DNA of 64,000 nt from Actinacidiphila fildesensis (GCF_042652185.1 NZ_JBHSIX010000028.1), one strand, 5' to 3'; positions 7,537 through 16,977 are shown, counted from the stretch's first letter. A program made the numbers and translations. The notes: generated by a model from the letters alone, not told the origin.

Positions 7537-8514
7537 TCAGGCGTAAATGCTGCGACTCATCGTTTCGCTGCGAAGGCCGGCCGATTTCCGCAGGTCGCTG
7601 GTGAAGACAACCCGGGAGAGCCAACGCGACTTGCCCGCGGGAAGCGGCTCGTATGCGTCTCGTGCGTGCACGCACCGGAAGTTGTCGACGTAGACGAACT
7701 CGCCGGCCTGCAGCACGAGGGTGGCCTTGTTCTTTTCGAGGTACTCCTTGAGCCGCTGCAGTGCGCCGCGTTCGACACCGGAGTAGTCCGCGAGGTCGAG
7801 GGCGGCGAAGTTGACGCGCACGTAGGGACGTTCGCGGCGGCCGAAGAAGATTGGCTGCCAGTTCTCCTCGACGGTGCCCGATGTTTCGTGGATCGGGTTG
7901 TGCCCAATGTTGAACCGGGGCGCGAAGAGGGCGTCCCGCTCCTCGGGCTTCAGGTTGTCGATCCCGTCGACGCAGGAGACCGTGGTCCCGGCCTGCTCGT
8001 CGTTGCGCATGCAGGCAAGTCCGAGGAAATCGGGACGCGCCGGGTGGAAGGCATCCTCGACGTGGAACCCGAAGTCGAACTTCGAGCCTGAGCTGGAGTT
8101 CGAGATCTCGGCGAGATGCGGCATCGGAGCGATGGTGTTGTAAATGCTCCCGGCCCGCTGGGAGGTGAATCCGATCGGCTCGCCCAGCAGCGCGCCGTAG
8201 AGGCCGTGCAGCACCTGGGCGTCGTTGATGGCGAAGCCGGGCTCGGTCTCCACATAGCTGGTGGGCGTGGCTCCAGCCCCGTCCCGGAGTACAGGGCTGC
8301 CCGCCACGTGAAGCACGCCCCCCTCCTCGCGACGCTTGAAGCGGTAGAAGGTTTCCCGGACGCGCCGGGGCAGTTCATGGGACACGACGTGGGACCGCTC
8401 CAGGAAGTAGTACTGGTCGGTCATCCGGGGATCTTCCGAGATCTCGTCCAGGAGTTTCCGTGTCTCGACCGCTTCGTCAGCGGTCAGCTCAAGTCGCAGG
8501 ACGCTCGTTGCCAT
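7537..8514 (-). CDS. Fe(II)/2-oxoglutarate-dependent amino-acid hydroxylase (TauD/VioC-AsnO-like)
   Basis: This 325-residue oxygenase should hydroxylate an amino acid or peptide substrate using O2 and 2-oxoglutarate. The iron triad is visible: H151 and E153 in GFHVEDAFHP, and H283 in RCVHARDAYEP. A conserved Arg near 297-301 is placed to bind 2-oxoglutarate. The HxE variant with EDAFHP is characteristic of the clavaminate synthase/VioC/AsnO group, which hydroxylates C-beta of Arg or Asn. The ATG at 8514 follows GAGAGG. It is the last gene of a five-gene leftward cluster with two ATP-grasp ligases, a racemase and an exporter. The actual substrate is not known. Confidence 0.85.
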   Translation of the reverse strand: MATSVLRLELTADEAVETRKLLDEISEDPRMTDQYYFLERSHVVSHELPRRVRETFYRFKRREEGGVLHVAGSPVLRDGAGATPTSYVETEPGFAINDAQVLHGLYGALLGEPIGFTSQRAGSIYNTIAPMPHLAEISNSSSGSKFDFGFHVEDAFHPARPDFLGLACMRNDEQAGTTVSCVDGIDNLKPEERDALFAPRFNIGHNPIHETSGTVEENWQPIFFGRRERPYVRVNFAALDLADYSGVERGALQRLKEYLEKNKATLVLQAGEFVYVDNFRCVHARDAYEPLPAGKSRWLSRVVFTSDLRKSAGLRSETMSRSIYA

Positions 8515-8635
8515 TTCATACCTCTCATCAGAGACGATTCAGCTCAATATGACCGGCCGCGGGCACATAAGTGCGTACACAGCCGATTTCGGAAAGAGAA
8601 CGGGAAATTCGTTCGACCGCAGGGAAGGCGCAGAC

Positions 8636-8650
8636 GGAGATCAAATCTCC
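8636..8650. promoter_or_regulatory. Small palindrome upstream of the hydroxylase gene
   Basis: A perfect 6-bp inverted repeat GGAGAT-CAA-ATCTCC lies in the 204-bp gap between the ATP-grasp stop and the hydroxylase start. The gap is markedly less GC-rich than its surroundings, so the hydroxylase may have its own promoter here. The regulator is unknown. Confidence 0.3.
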
Positions 8651-8718
8651 GGTGAACAATCGGACCGCACCTGGTTCTTTTTGATTACATCGCGGAGCGC
8701 AGCTGGATTCATGGAATT

Positions 8719-10029
8719 TCAGGGTGCTGGGCGCTCGGCAGGGGTGTACCGGAACAGACCTCCTGGCTTGAGTACGTCGTACAGATCGAGCAGCGGACCC
8801 GGCGAGTCGGCTGTCGCGACCACTCGAGCGACGGTTCCACCGGGAGTTCCCTGGTGCCACGCGGGGCGTTCGCCGATCGCATAGGGCACTTCTGCGTCCA
8901 CGATCTCGGGGATGGCAAGTAGTTCGTCGACGGTCGGACCATCGGACAACACCGCGTCGAAGGCCGGCGCCTGCATGGTGTAGTAACCGGTACTGAGCAC
9001 GGGGGGCGTGAATTCCGGCAGCGGACGCCCCGTGGCGATCGCCGCACGTGCCAGCACCGAGTCGTACCCGCAGCTGTAGTGCAGCATTTCCGTCACACCG
9101 CCGCCGATTCGGCTGTTCACCTCGATCACCCGAGGGCCGCCCGCGGTGAACATGATTTCGGTGTGCACGCCGGAGTTGACGATTCCTATCGCCTCGATCG
9201 CCGTGGACGCGCAGTCCAGGAGCGCGACGATGTGTTCCTCGGCCAGCACGGACGGAAGTATTCCGCCGTTCTCACGGAAGTTCGGCGACAGTGGCAGTTT
9301 GTCCGTGACCGCGAGGTGCTGGATTTCGCCTCTCTGCACGACTGACTCGACGCTCGCGTAGGCACCGTACCGCGGGTCGGGGTAGGGGCTGGAACTGATC
9401 ATGAACTCTTCCAGGATGAAATCCTGGGCCGCACTGCCTCGAGGATCCGTGGCGTAGTTGGCACAGGCTTCCGCCCACAACTCGGCGAGGTCGGTCGCCT
9501 CGTCCAGCCGGTACGTCGCCATACTGCCCGCGCCTGCCACGGGCTTGAGAATGGCCGAGGTGCCGACGTGGGCGGTGGCGTGGCGGAATTCGGCCAGGCT
9601 ACGGACCGAGGCGAAGCGGGGCGTCGGGATGTTCGCCTTGGCAAGGAGCCGACGCTGTTCGTGCTTGTTCCGCAGAGCTTCGATGGACCACGGAGCGTTG
9701 GCTGGTAGGCCAAGATGGGAGGCCGCCGCGTGGACGGGCATCATGGTCATCTCACCGAAGCCCAGGATGCCCTCGGGGCGCCAGTTCCGGGCAAAGGCAG
9801 TGAGTTCCTCGGTCGCGGTTTCCTGGCCGCGCATGGTCGTATGGCCGCACCATTCCTCGAACTGCGCTGCCCTGGCCAGATCTTTGACTGCGTCTCCGCT
9901 GGGGATCCACATGATGTGCAGGTCGTAGATTTCACAGAGCCGCGGAAGGTAGAACTTGGGTCGAGGCCCCGTGGTCACATCGAAGAGAAGCAGTCGCGGA
10001 TGTGGTGAATATGTGGACGCCATGGCCAT
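8719..10029 (-). CDS. ATP-grasp amino-acid/peptide ligase A
   Basis: This 436-residue ATP-grasp enzyme is likely to join a carboxylate to an amine through an acyl-phosphate. Visible ATP-grasp elements are the RNKHEQRRLL helix (about 120-129), the nucleotide-binding lysine in ILKPVAGAGS (K162), EEF at about 207-209, and the metal site TEIMF..GPRVIEVNSRIGGG (E291, E303, N305). It resembles the BacD/carnosine-synthase-like group rather than purine-pathway enzymes. ATG at 10029 was chosen for the GGGAG element 5 bp upstream. An open frame continues back to a TTG that overlaps the racemase stop, but that extension reads like non-coding sequence. It is downstream of the racemase gene. Confidence 0.85.
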   Translation of the reverse strand: MAMASTYSPHPRLLLFDVTTGPRPKFYLPRLCEIYDLHIMWIPSGDAVKDLARAAQFEEWCGHTTMRGQETATEELTAFARNWRPEGILGFGEMTMMPVHAAASHLGLPANAPWSIEALRNKHEQRRLLAKANIPTPRFASVRSLAEFRHATAHVGTSAILKPVAGAGSMATYRLDEATDLAELWAEACANYATDPRGSAAQDFILEEFMISSSPYPDPRYGAYASVESVVQRGEIQHLAVTDKLPLSPNFRENGGILPSVLAEEHIVALLDCASTAIEAIGIVNSGVHTEIMFTAGGPRVIEVNSRIGGGVTEMLHYSCGYDSVLARAAIATGRPLPEFTPPVLSTGYYTMQAPAFDAVLSDGPTVDELLAIPEIVDAEVPYAIGERPAWHQGTPGGTVARVVATADSPGPLLDLYDVLKPGGLFRYTPAERPAP

Positions 10030-10220
10030 ACTCGCTCCCGGGTAGGTCAGAGCCCCATCGCGAGCCCCATGGGCATGAGTTCGCGGGAGCCAGTCTGAAG
10101 AAGACATAAGAGGGGTGTAATGAACTGTGGAAGGCTGCCGGGCCGGCCCAGCCAATCGAGGCTTTTTGTGCAGGGCGAATGAATCGAACCGTTTCGACTG
10201 TCCGGCCCTCCGTCGGCAAG

Positions 10221-11162
10221 TCAATGCTGATGACTGGCGATGACGCGCTGGTCCGGTGGCGGCCGCCCGCCTTCCACCCCGGGGCTTACGGGCGACAGCC
10301 GGGAACCGGGTGGCGTGAGGTGACGAGAAGCCTGGTCCGTGCCGTCGAGGAACGGCCGCGCGGTAGCCACGCCGGACGTCACCAGGAGCTCGCGGGAGAC
10401 TGGCGCCCCATCGGCCAAGGCGGCCCCCAACGGATAGGTCCGGGCGGCGGCCGGCAGAACTCCCTCGCGGCCACTGAGCAGCACCTTCACCTCACTACGG
10501 CAGTTGGAGGAGCTGTTCATGGCCGCCAGCCGTCGCAGGGTCTGTCTCGCCACGGCTTCCGCGGTGTCGTACAGCGTCGTGTGGGTGGGCAGACGCGCGC
10601 GAATCCGGTCGGCCACTAGGGGGTAGTGGGTGCAGCCCAGGACGACGGAGGTGCAGTAACCGGGCGTCCGGGCCACGGCATAGGCGATCGCGGCGTCGAT
10701 CGCAGCCGTCTCGCCCCGGTCGATGGCCTCGGCCAGAGCTGGGCATGCCACGCGCGCGACGGTCTGGTCGGGAGCGAACTCACTGATCAACCGCTCCTGG
10801 TACGGACTCGCCGTGGTGGCCTCGGTCGCCCAGACCGCGAACGGCGCGCCGGTGACCGCCGCCGGCTTCACCGCAGGAACAGTGCCGATGACCGGGACAG
10901 CGGGTTCGAACTCGGCGCGCAGTACTTCCAGCGCGGTGACGCTGGCGGTGTTGCACGACAGTACGAGCGCCTGGGCGCCCAACCTGACGGCGTGCTCGGC
11001 AGCCCGGAGGACCCGGTTCGCGATGAACGCCGCTGAGCGCGGGCCCCAGGGCGCGCCGTCGGGGTCAAGGAGCAGAATGACCTCGCGCTCGGGGTCCATG
11101 TGCCTGATCCAACCCGCGGTGGGCAGCAGGCCGAGCCCGGAATCGATCAACCCGATGGTCAT
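10221..11162 (-). CDS. MurI-like glutamate/aspartate racemase family enzyme
   Basis: This 313-residue enzyme belongs to the Asp/Glu racemase superfamily of cofactor-independent two-cysteine racemases. The motifs are GLIDSGLG (D7, S8), a DxxxAPWGPRS loop, catalytic C70 in LSCNTAS and C177 in LGCTHYP. The core is about 265 residues, followed by an extra Pro/Ser-rich tail of 40-50 residues not found in MurI. A housekeeping MurI is unlikely to sit between two ATP-grasp genes. It more likely supplies a D-amino acid to the pathway. The start at 11162 has AAGGA about 7 bp upstream. Confidence 0.85.
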   Translation of the reverse strand: MTIGLIDSGLGLLPTAGWIRHMDPEREVILLLDPDGAPWGPRSAAFIANRVLRAAEHAVRLGAQALVLSCNTASVTALEVLRAEFEPAVPVIGTVPAVKPAAVTGAPFAVWATEATTASPYQERLISEFAPDQTVARVACPALAEAIDRGETAAIDAAIAYAVARTPGYCTSVVLGCTHYPLVADRIRARLPTHTTLYDTAEAVARQTLRRLAAMNSSSNCRSEVKVLLSGREGVLPAAARTYPLGAALADGAPVSRELLVTSGVATARPFLDGTDQASRHLTPPGSRLSPVSPGVEGGRPPPDQRVIASHQH

Positions 11163-11210
11163 CGTAGGTCCTTGCTCTCCCTTCTCGATTGCTACGGACG
11201 GTGGGTCGGG

Positions 11211-12446
11211 CTACAGACCGGGGAGCCCCACGGGTGATTCGATCTCGATCTCCAAGGCGTCGACGCATGCGTCCAGGCGCCCGCGAAGCGCCTCCGGCGA
11301 TGAGTCGAGCGCCACCACGTGCCCCAGACGCAGCATGAATGCTCGGGGCGGCAGGGCCACTTCCTGTCCGACCGTCACGTGCCAGCCGAGTTCGCACCAG
11401 AGCCGCTCGGCGTCCGCGGCGTGACCCAGAGCACGGACCGTGCCGTCATGCCGCGGGTAGACCATGCGGATGCCGGCCACGCGGTCGTGTGTCGGGGTGA
11501 CCTCGACGGGCTCGCCGGTCAGCGAGGCGACGGTGAGGGCCACCAGGTTGACGCCGGTCGCCAGACTGGTCACGAACGGGATCTTGTCCCCGGCCAGGCG
11601 CGCGGCGACCTCGATCATTCGTGGCCCCGATGAGGTGAGCCTGAGCTCGGAGTGCGTCGCTCCGAAGGTGATCCCCAGTGCCCGGTGCGCCTCGACGACC
11701 ACTCGCTCAACAGCGCTGTAGTCCGGATGCGCCGAGGGCCTGCGGCACGTGTGGCCGAGTTCCTCGAAGTATGGGGCGAACCCCACCTCCTTCTCGGTCA
11801 GACCGCAGATCTGGACGCGACCGTCCTGCGACACCGCCTCCACACTGATCTCCGGGCCGTCGAGGTACTCCTCGACGAGCACACCGGGAAGGGCAGTGAC
11901 CCGGGCGTCCCGCGCGCTCGCCGCCAACTCGAACCGGGACCGCAACTGCTGCTCGTCCTCGACCCGGACCACGCCGCGACTGCCGCCCAGATTCCGCGGC
12001 TTGACGACGACGGGATAGCCGATGAGCGCGGCGGCCTCCACCGCCTCTTCGGCGGTCAGGGCGAGGATGCTCCGGGCCGACGGCACGCCGACGGCCCGGA
12101 ACGCTTCGCGCATCAGACGCTTGTCCCGGCACATGGCCGCGGTCTGCGGCGACAGACCAGGCAGGCCGAGATCCGCGGCCACCTCCGACGCCACCTCGAC
12201 TCGTGTCTCGTCGTACGTGAGTACGCCGTCGAACGGATCGGCGGCGTGCAACTCCTTCGCCAGGGCTCGTACCTGCTCGCGGTTCCCCAGGTCCACCTCG
12301 TGCACCGAGTCCACCAGAGGTACGGCCCAGTTCCGCTGCGGGGGGGATTCGATGAGATCGACCCGGACTCCCGCGTCGGACATGGACTCCAGGATGTACC
12401 TGCGGTACATCTCGTTGCCCGCGCTGAGAACCAACAGATGCTTCAC
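11211..12446 (-). CDS. ATP-grasp amino-acid/peptide ligase B
   Basis: This 411-residue ATP-grasp protein is only distantly similar to ligase A. Seen features are an N-terminal pre-ATP-grasp domain (HLLVLSAGNE), GYPVVVKPRNLGGSRGVV (about 143-160, ATP lysine and glycine loop), VEEYLDGPEISVE, and the metal site SELRLTSSGPRMIEVAAR (about 266-283). Alanine stands in the usual Asn position of the EVNxR motif, as in several dipeptide ligases. The GTG at 12446 follows GGAGAG. The stop lies 48 bp before the racemase start, so the two are likely one transcript. Confidence 0.85.
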   Translation of the reverse strand: MKHLLVLSAGNEMYRRYILESMSDAGVRVDLIESPPQRNWAVPLVDSVHEVDLGNREQVRALAKELHAADPFDGVLTYDETRVEVASEVAADLGLPGLSPQTAAMCRDKRLMREAFRAVGVPSARSILALTAEEAVEAAALIGYPVVVKPRNLGGSRGVVRVEDEQQLRSRFELAASARDARVTALPGVLVEEYLDGPEISVEAVSQDGRVQICGLTEKEVGFAPYFEELGHTCRRPSAHPDYSAVERVVVEAHRALGITFGATHSELRLTSSGPRMIEVAARLAGDKIPFVTSLATGVNLVALTVASLTGEPVEVTPTHDRVAGIRMVYPRHDGTVRALGHAADAERLWCELGWHVTVGQEVALPPRAFMLRLGHVVALDSSPEALRGRLDACVDALEIEIESPVGLPGL

Positions 12447-12661
12447 GGCTTCTCTCCAGGTATGACATACAGGTATGGCGGGCAATACGGACTCGGCACT
12501 CCACCGCCGGCTCGCGAACGGCACGGGCAGGCCGGTTGCCGGCCCGATTTCTCCAGGCTGACCCGGTGATCAAGTCGGTGCGCATGACTTTTGACTGTCC
12601 ATCAGGCCTCTGCCGCACGCTGGATCCAGATCAGGAGGCGTCGGTAGTGCGGCGGCGTTCG

Positions 12662-13978
12662 TCATCTTGCCTCCGCCCTCTCTCTCACATGTCGGTCGAC
12701 GGGAGCCCCCGAATCGTGCCGATCGGCGCGGGCGTGTCCGCGCAGGCCGGCGAACCACACGACCACCGCCGTGGTGACCGCGAGCAGGCCGGATCCGATG
12801 AAAACCGGTCGCGGGTCGCCGTGGTGAAGGCCGGTGAGAAGTCCCGCGAGCATGGCGCCCACGGGGCTCGCCGCCAGCGCCGTCATGCGGGCGGTGGCGG
12901 TGACCCGCCCGAGCAACTCGCGCGGCACCGTCTGCTGTCGGATGGTCCGGATGACGACGACCGCGAGGACCGCACAGGCGCACACGACGAGGTTGAGCGC
13001 GGCCAGAGGAACGACTGAGGCGGTCAGACCGATGGCGTCGAGGGCCATCCCGAGGCTGACGGTACTCAGGAAGACGAGCCAGAGTTGCCGTGCGGGTGTG
13101 GCCAGCCGGGATGCCAGGACGGCACCCGCTATCCCGCCCACACCGCCGCAGCCGACCACGACGCCTACCTCCGGGGCGCCGAGTCCGAGGATGTTGCACG
13201 CGTAGAAGGGGATGAGCGTCTCCACCGCGATGAACAGGTTGGCGGATGCCTGACTGCACGTTAAGAGAAGGATCAGCCGCGAGTTCCGCAGGTACCGCAG
13301 GCCTTCGGCCACATCCCGCCGCAGGCTCTTGAGAGCACTGCCGAGCGTTCGCGGCCGCGCGGCTCCCCGCAGCGCACTCCGGCCGCTGACCGCGTAGATC
13401 GTCACCAGCGACAGCAGATACGTGGCGGCGTTGCCGAACAGTGCGGTGTGCAGACCGACGGCAGCGGTCAGCACACCGAAGAGGCCCGGTCCCACCGCGA
13501 GTGAAGCCTGGTTGGTTGCCTCAAGCCAGGAGTTGGCCCGCACCAACCGTTCGCCCTGAGCGAGGTCGCGCACCGCGACGGCGAGCGCGGTGTCGAAGAA
13601 GACGCCGGCCCCCGAAGCCAGGAACGCCAGCACCAGCACCACCCACACCTGCAGATCTCCCGCGCGGGCGAGCAGTGCCAGGGTCAGGAAGACCGAGAAC
13701 CGGATCGCGTCCATCATGATCATGATGACGCGCGGGTTGAAGCGATCGACGATCGCTCCGGCGATGAGACCGACCATCAGGTAGCCGATCGTGCGGGGCG
13801 CGGCCGCGAGCGCCGCGGCGAAGGCACTACGGGTGAGTCCCAGTACGACAAGAGGAAAGGCGAGGAAGGCCAGCCCATCGCCAAGGAGGGAGAAGACCTG
13901 CCCGCCGAAGAAGACAACGAATCGGGACTTCGAAGGGGAATCGGTTTCTTCGTCCGTCCGGCCGCTCGGAGCAGCCAT
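12662..13978 (-). CDS. MFS exporter (EntS/MFS_3-like)
   Basis: This 438-residue transporter has about 12 hydrophobic segments. The MFS motif after TM2 reads GAIVDRFNPRVIMIMMD, and TIRQQTVPRELLGRVTATAR is typical of the MFS_3/enterobactin-exporter group. It is the first gene of the leftward cluster, with an AGGAGG site before ATG 13978. It is the obvious candidate for exporting the cluster product or giving self-resistance. A 215-bp gap separates it from ligase B; no precursor peptide was found there. Confidence 0.85.
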   Translation of the reverse strand: MAAPSGRTDEETDSPSKSRFVVFFGGQVFSLLGDGLAFLAFPLVVLGLTRSAFAAALAAAPRTIGYLMVGLIAGAIVDRFNPRVIMIMMDAIRFSVFLTLALLARAGDLQVWVVLVLAFLASGAGVFFDTALAVAVRDLAQGERLVRANSWLEATNQASLAVGPGLFGVLTAAVGLHTALFGNAATYLLSLVTIYAVSGRSALRGAARPRTLGSALKSLRRDVAEGLRYLRNSRLILLLTCSQASANLFIAVETLIPFYACNILGLGAPEVGVVVGCGGVGGIAGAVLASRLATPARQLWLVFLSTVSLGMALDAIGLTASVVPLAALNLVVCACAVLAVVVIRTIRQQTVPRELLGRVTATARMTALAASPVGAMLAGLLTGLHHGDPRPVFIGSGLLAVTTAVVVWFAGLRGHARADRHDSGAPVDRHVRERAEAR

Positions 13979-14234
13979 GCCCCATACCTCCTGGTCGGTG
14001 TTGAGTGATTGGACAACTGACGCGGGACGGCCTGGCCGCTCACCACAGGGACGGATCGGCGCGACGACGTTCCTGGTCCGCACCGACCTGGACTTCCCCT
14101 TCCGTCGGAGAAGCTGACCCGGGCATACAGCTGTCCCAGGTCATTGGGCGGACAGCCGATGCACGCAGCGTGGAATGCGGTGTGGGCCAGGCCGTCAAGA
14201 ACCGACCACCACGGCTAGGGGCTGCCGGGTGGGA

Positions 14235-14669
14235 TCACCTGCAGCCGTCGTTGAACCTCCGGGTACCGATGTACAACTGGCCGGCGTCGTTCATGTCGAC
14301 GGTCGAGCCCGTTGCCCGGACGGAGCCGACGGTGTTGCTGGCCCAGACGGCACGGCCGCTGCTGGTGTAGACGACGAAGTTTCCGTCGTTCTGGTAGGAC
14401 GCGTAGGCGCCACCCGAGTTCTCGGTGTGGGTCGCCCAGCAGGCACCGAAGTGGCCGCCGTACTCGACGAGGTTGCCGTCGCTCTGCATGACCAGCCAGA
14501 CGTGGCCGGTGCTGGTGTACCGCTCGATGGATTCCCCCGCGTTGAGGGTCTGGCCCCGATCGAGGTGGTCCGAGCCGGCTGCCGTGGCCGTGCCGGTGAG
14601 ACCGATCATCGAGATGGCGGCGACTGCGCCGACAGTGAATGTCTTCGTGAGTGTCTGACGTATGTTCAT
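14235..14669 (-). CDS. Secreted bulb-type (B-type) mannose-binding lectin-domain protein
   Basis: This 144-residue protein has a cleavable signal peptide (cut near ATAAG, residue 31-32) and one B-lectin domain. Two canonical QxDxNxVxY sites are seen (QSDGNLVEY at 62-70, QNDGNFVVY at 93-101), plus a third degenerate strand (DMNDAGQLYI). Two cysteines (about 77 and 143) may form a disulfide. AAAGGA precedes the ATG. It is the last gene of a run of four co-directional secreted-protein genes. Confidence 0.85.
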   Translation of the reverse strand: MNIRQTLTKTFTVGAVAAISMIGLTGTATAAGSDHLDRGQTLNAGESIERYTSTGHVWLVMQSDGNLVEYGGHFGACWATHTENSGGAYASYQNDGNFVVYTSSGRAVWASNTVGSVRATGSTVDMNDAGQLYIGTRRFNDGCR

Positions 14670-14702
14670 GTCTGGTGTCCTTTCAGTTGGATTGTCCGTG
14701 CG

Positions 14703-16451
14703 TTATGACCATTGGCAGGATGGGCTTCTGGCTCCGGTGACCTGGGACGTGTAGCAGATTTCCATCGAGAACGCCGGAACCATGGCCGTGCGCGAATCCT
14801 GGCCCAGGTATTGCCACATCAGATTCCAGGCCGTGGTCGCGGTGTTGGTTCCGTCGCCGGTCGCGTGGTGGTCCCAGACGCCGATGTACGGGATGCCGCA
14901 GCCGCTGACGTAGGGGCAGCCGCTGGCGTGTGCTGTCGCGCCGTAGCGGGATATCAGCGCCCACTGCTTCGGCTGGTCGCTGTTGTAGATCTCCGGCTCC
15001 GCGCTCGCCCGGCCGACACCCTGGCTGATCCAGTAGATGTCCTCCATGCTCCAGCCGTTGTTGCAGGCATGGTTCACCCTGGTGTCGGTCGACATCGAGA
15101 CCGGACATCCGTCGGCGGAACCGAAGTTCGTCAGCAGGCGGTACGTGCTGTCGTGGAAGGCCTGGACCCAGGCCCGGGTGGCGGCGATAGAACCGCTGAA
15201 CCCTGGTTCCATGTCATTGGCGCCGTCGACCTGCGCCGTGCTGCCGATATCTCCGGACCGGGCCCGGAGCCAGTTGTCCACGTCGTTGACCACTCCGGCC
15301 CAGGCCCGGCCGGTGGCCGCGGTCACCGTGATGTCGTTGTTGGTGCCGATCCCGATGTTCACGAACGGGTAGTGGGTCCCGTGGTCCGGGAACACCGGCC
15401 GCACGCACCGGTGGTAGCCGGTCGCGTACGCCTCGACGTAGCTCTCGATGGCGCTGTTGCTGACGATGGTGCTCAGACCGGGAAGCTGCGTGCCGGAGCC
15501 ATTGGAGGTCTGACCGCCGAACGCGAAGATGACGTAGCTGCTTTTGACGTAGTTGACGCTGTTGGCGACGTCAAGGTTGGCCTGGGTGCAGCCGAAGCCG
15601 TCCGCCATGGCGTTGTCCATGCTCTGGACGTAGAAGCTCCGGTCGGTGGCAGGTTTCGGGGGAGTGGTCGTCGTGGTGTCTCCGACGGGGATCGTCCCGC
15701 CGGGGGGTGTGGATCCGCCGGAGCACGCCGGGATGCTGTCGTAGGGGTCCTGGCGGGTCGAGACGTCGACCGCGGGCATATAGCCCCAGGCCCGGCGCGA
15801 TCCCTGCCCCCCGACGACCCGGTCGCCCTGGGTGTAGTACCAGACGTCGTTGCCGCCGGCGTGCTGCGCGCCGTGGGCGTAGCAGACGAACCAACTGGTC
15901 GTGGAGTCCATGTAGCCGACCGTCGTGCTCGCATCGGGCCCGGCGTACAGGGCGGCGCCGGCGCGGCTGTGCGAGTACCAGTCCGCGGGCCAGTACTGTC
16001 CCGCGTAGTCGGTCTGCGACTCGTTGGACTGCCACATGTCAGGAGCGCACGCGGGCACCCCGGGAGATGGGTCCGTACTGGTCCACAGGTTGACCGCCGG
16101 CATGAAGCCCCAGGCCTGGCGGCCCTGCCACCCGGACGCGCTCCGGTCGCCCTGGGTGTAGTACCAGACGTCGTTGCCGCCGGCGTGCTGCTGCCCGTGC
16201 CGGTAGCACGAGAACCAGCTGTTGGTGCTGTCCATCCAGCCGACGAGTGTGCTGTTGTTGGCGCCGGCGTACAGAGGTGCGCCGCTGTCGTTCCCGCAGT
16301 ACGACACACTGTCCCACGACTGCCCGGTGTTGGGGTCGGTATGGCTCTCCGAGCGCTGCGAACACGATGCCGCCGAGGCCGGCGCCGCGCCGGCGAGCAG
16401 ACCCGCTGTCAGCATCACCAGGGCCAGCAGAAGCCGCAAGAAGCGTTTCAT
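14703..16451 (-). CDS. Secreted protein with two SH3-like repeats and a C-terminal hydrolase-like domain of unknown function
   Basis: The 582-residue product starts with a signal peptide (cut near SAASC). Two tandem repeats of about 110 residues follow. Each has the pattern SWF.CY.HG..HAGGNDVWYYTQGD...WG.MPA and ends in a Cys, consistent with bacterial SH3-like wall-binding modules. A Thr/Pro linker leads to a C-terminal domain of about 310 residues containing DGANDMEPGFSGS, NGWSMEDIYWIS and YIGVWDHHATGD. Clustered Asp/Glu residues at strand-end positions suggest a glycosidase-type barrel, but no catalogued family could be assigned. The ATG follows AAGGGA. The stop is 33 bp before the lectin gene. 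Confidence 0.75.
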   Translation of the reverse strand: MKRFLRLLLALVMLTAGLLAGAAPASAASCSQRSESHTDPNTGQSWDSVSYCGNDSGAPLYAGANNSTLVGWMDSTNSWFSCYRHGQQHAGGNDVWYYTQGDRSASGWQGRQAWGFMPAVNLWTSTDPSPGVPACAPDMWQSNESQTDYAGQYWPADWYSHSRAGAALYAGPDASTTVGYMDSTTSWFVCYAHGAQHAGGNDVWYYTQGDRVVGGQGSRRAWGYMPAVDVSTRQDPYDSIPACSGGSTPPGGTIPVGDTTTTTPPKPATDRSFYVQSMDNAMADGFGCTQANLDVANSVNYVKSSYVIFAFGGQTSNGSGTQLPGLSTIVSNSAIESYVEAYATGYHRCVRPVFPDHGTHYPFVNIGIGTNNDITVTAATGRAWAGVVNDVDNWLRARSGDIGSTAQVDGANDMEPGFSGSIAATRAWVQAFHDSTYRLLTNFGSADGCPVSMSTDTRVNHACNNGWSMEDIYWISQGVGRASAEPEIYNSDQPKQWALISRYGATAHASGCPYVSGCGIPYIGVWDHHATGDGTNTATTAWNLMWQYLGQDSRTAMVPAFSMEICYTSQVTGARSPSCQWS

Positions 16452-16530
16452 GGCATCCCTTCGTGAAATTGCGCACCACAGGGTGACGGGTGCGATGGGG
16501 TGGGCGGTCCAAGAGGTCGCCGGCCGCCGC

Positions 16531-16977
16531 TCAGCAGTCCGGCACGCCGGGTACCCGCTGCCAGTTGCCGCCCTGGACGAGGTAGGTCGCCGGCAGATAA
16601 CCCCAGTAGCCGGGGCCGTCGTCGACGCTTTCGTCGGCGAGGGTGAACAGCCACCAGTCGTTCCGGTTCGCCGATCCGTCGGCGTTGTAGGTGACCGGGT
16701 TCTGATGCCCGATGTCCTGGCGCTGGCAGGTGTACCAATTGCTACCGGCATACATCCAGCTGTGCTGCGTGATGAGGGTCCGGCCGTAGACCGGGGCTTT
16801 CTGCCAGCTGTCGCAGTAGTAGACGGTGTCGACCACGTATCCCGACGGATACGTCTTCGGCTCGTAGCGGGCGGTGCAACTGCCCGACGTTGCACCGGCC
16901 GGGGTGACTGTCCCGACACACGCCGCCACGAGGGCCAGCATGGTGGCGCCGCATGCGGCAAGACGCGTCAGTTTCAT
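16531..16977 (-). CDS. Small secreted SH3-like-module protein
   Basis: This 148-residue protein has a signal peptide followed by a single module that aligns with the two repeats of the neighbouring 582-residue protein. It has a CTARYEP start, YCDS, SNWYTCQRQDIGHQN, DWWLFTLADE, WGYLPA and a terminal VPGVPDC. Its four to five cysteines fit an exported, disulfide-bonded fold. A strong AGGAGAGGA ribosome site precedes ATG 16977. It probably arose by duplication of the module and may act with its neighbours at the cell wall. Confidence 0.75.
   Translation of the reverse strand: MKLTRLAACGATMLALVAACVGTVTPAGATSGSCTARYEPKTYPSGYVVDTVYYCDSWQKAPVYGRTLITQHSWMYAGSNWYTCQRQDIGHQNPVTYNADGSANRNDWWLFTLADESVDDGPGYWGYLPATYLVQGGNWQRVPGVPDC

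Noticed and set aside
10030..10224. TTG start of ATP-grasp ligase A overlapping the racemase stop (TTGA)
   Set aside because: The added N-terminus reads like non-coding sequence, and a better start with a ribosome site exists at 10029.
10221..11162. Racemase as the housekeeping MurI
   Set aside because: It is embedded between pathway genes and has a long extra tail. The core fold agrees with MurI, but the context argues for a dedicated enzyme.
12447..12661. Possible RiPP precursor between ligase B and the exporter gene
   Set aside because: No short frame there has a ribosome site, a repeated core or graspetide-type Thr/Glu motifs; the ATP-grasp proteins resemble free amino-acid ligases.
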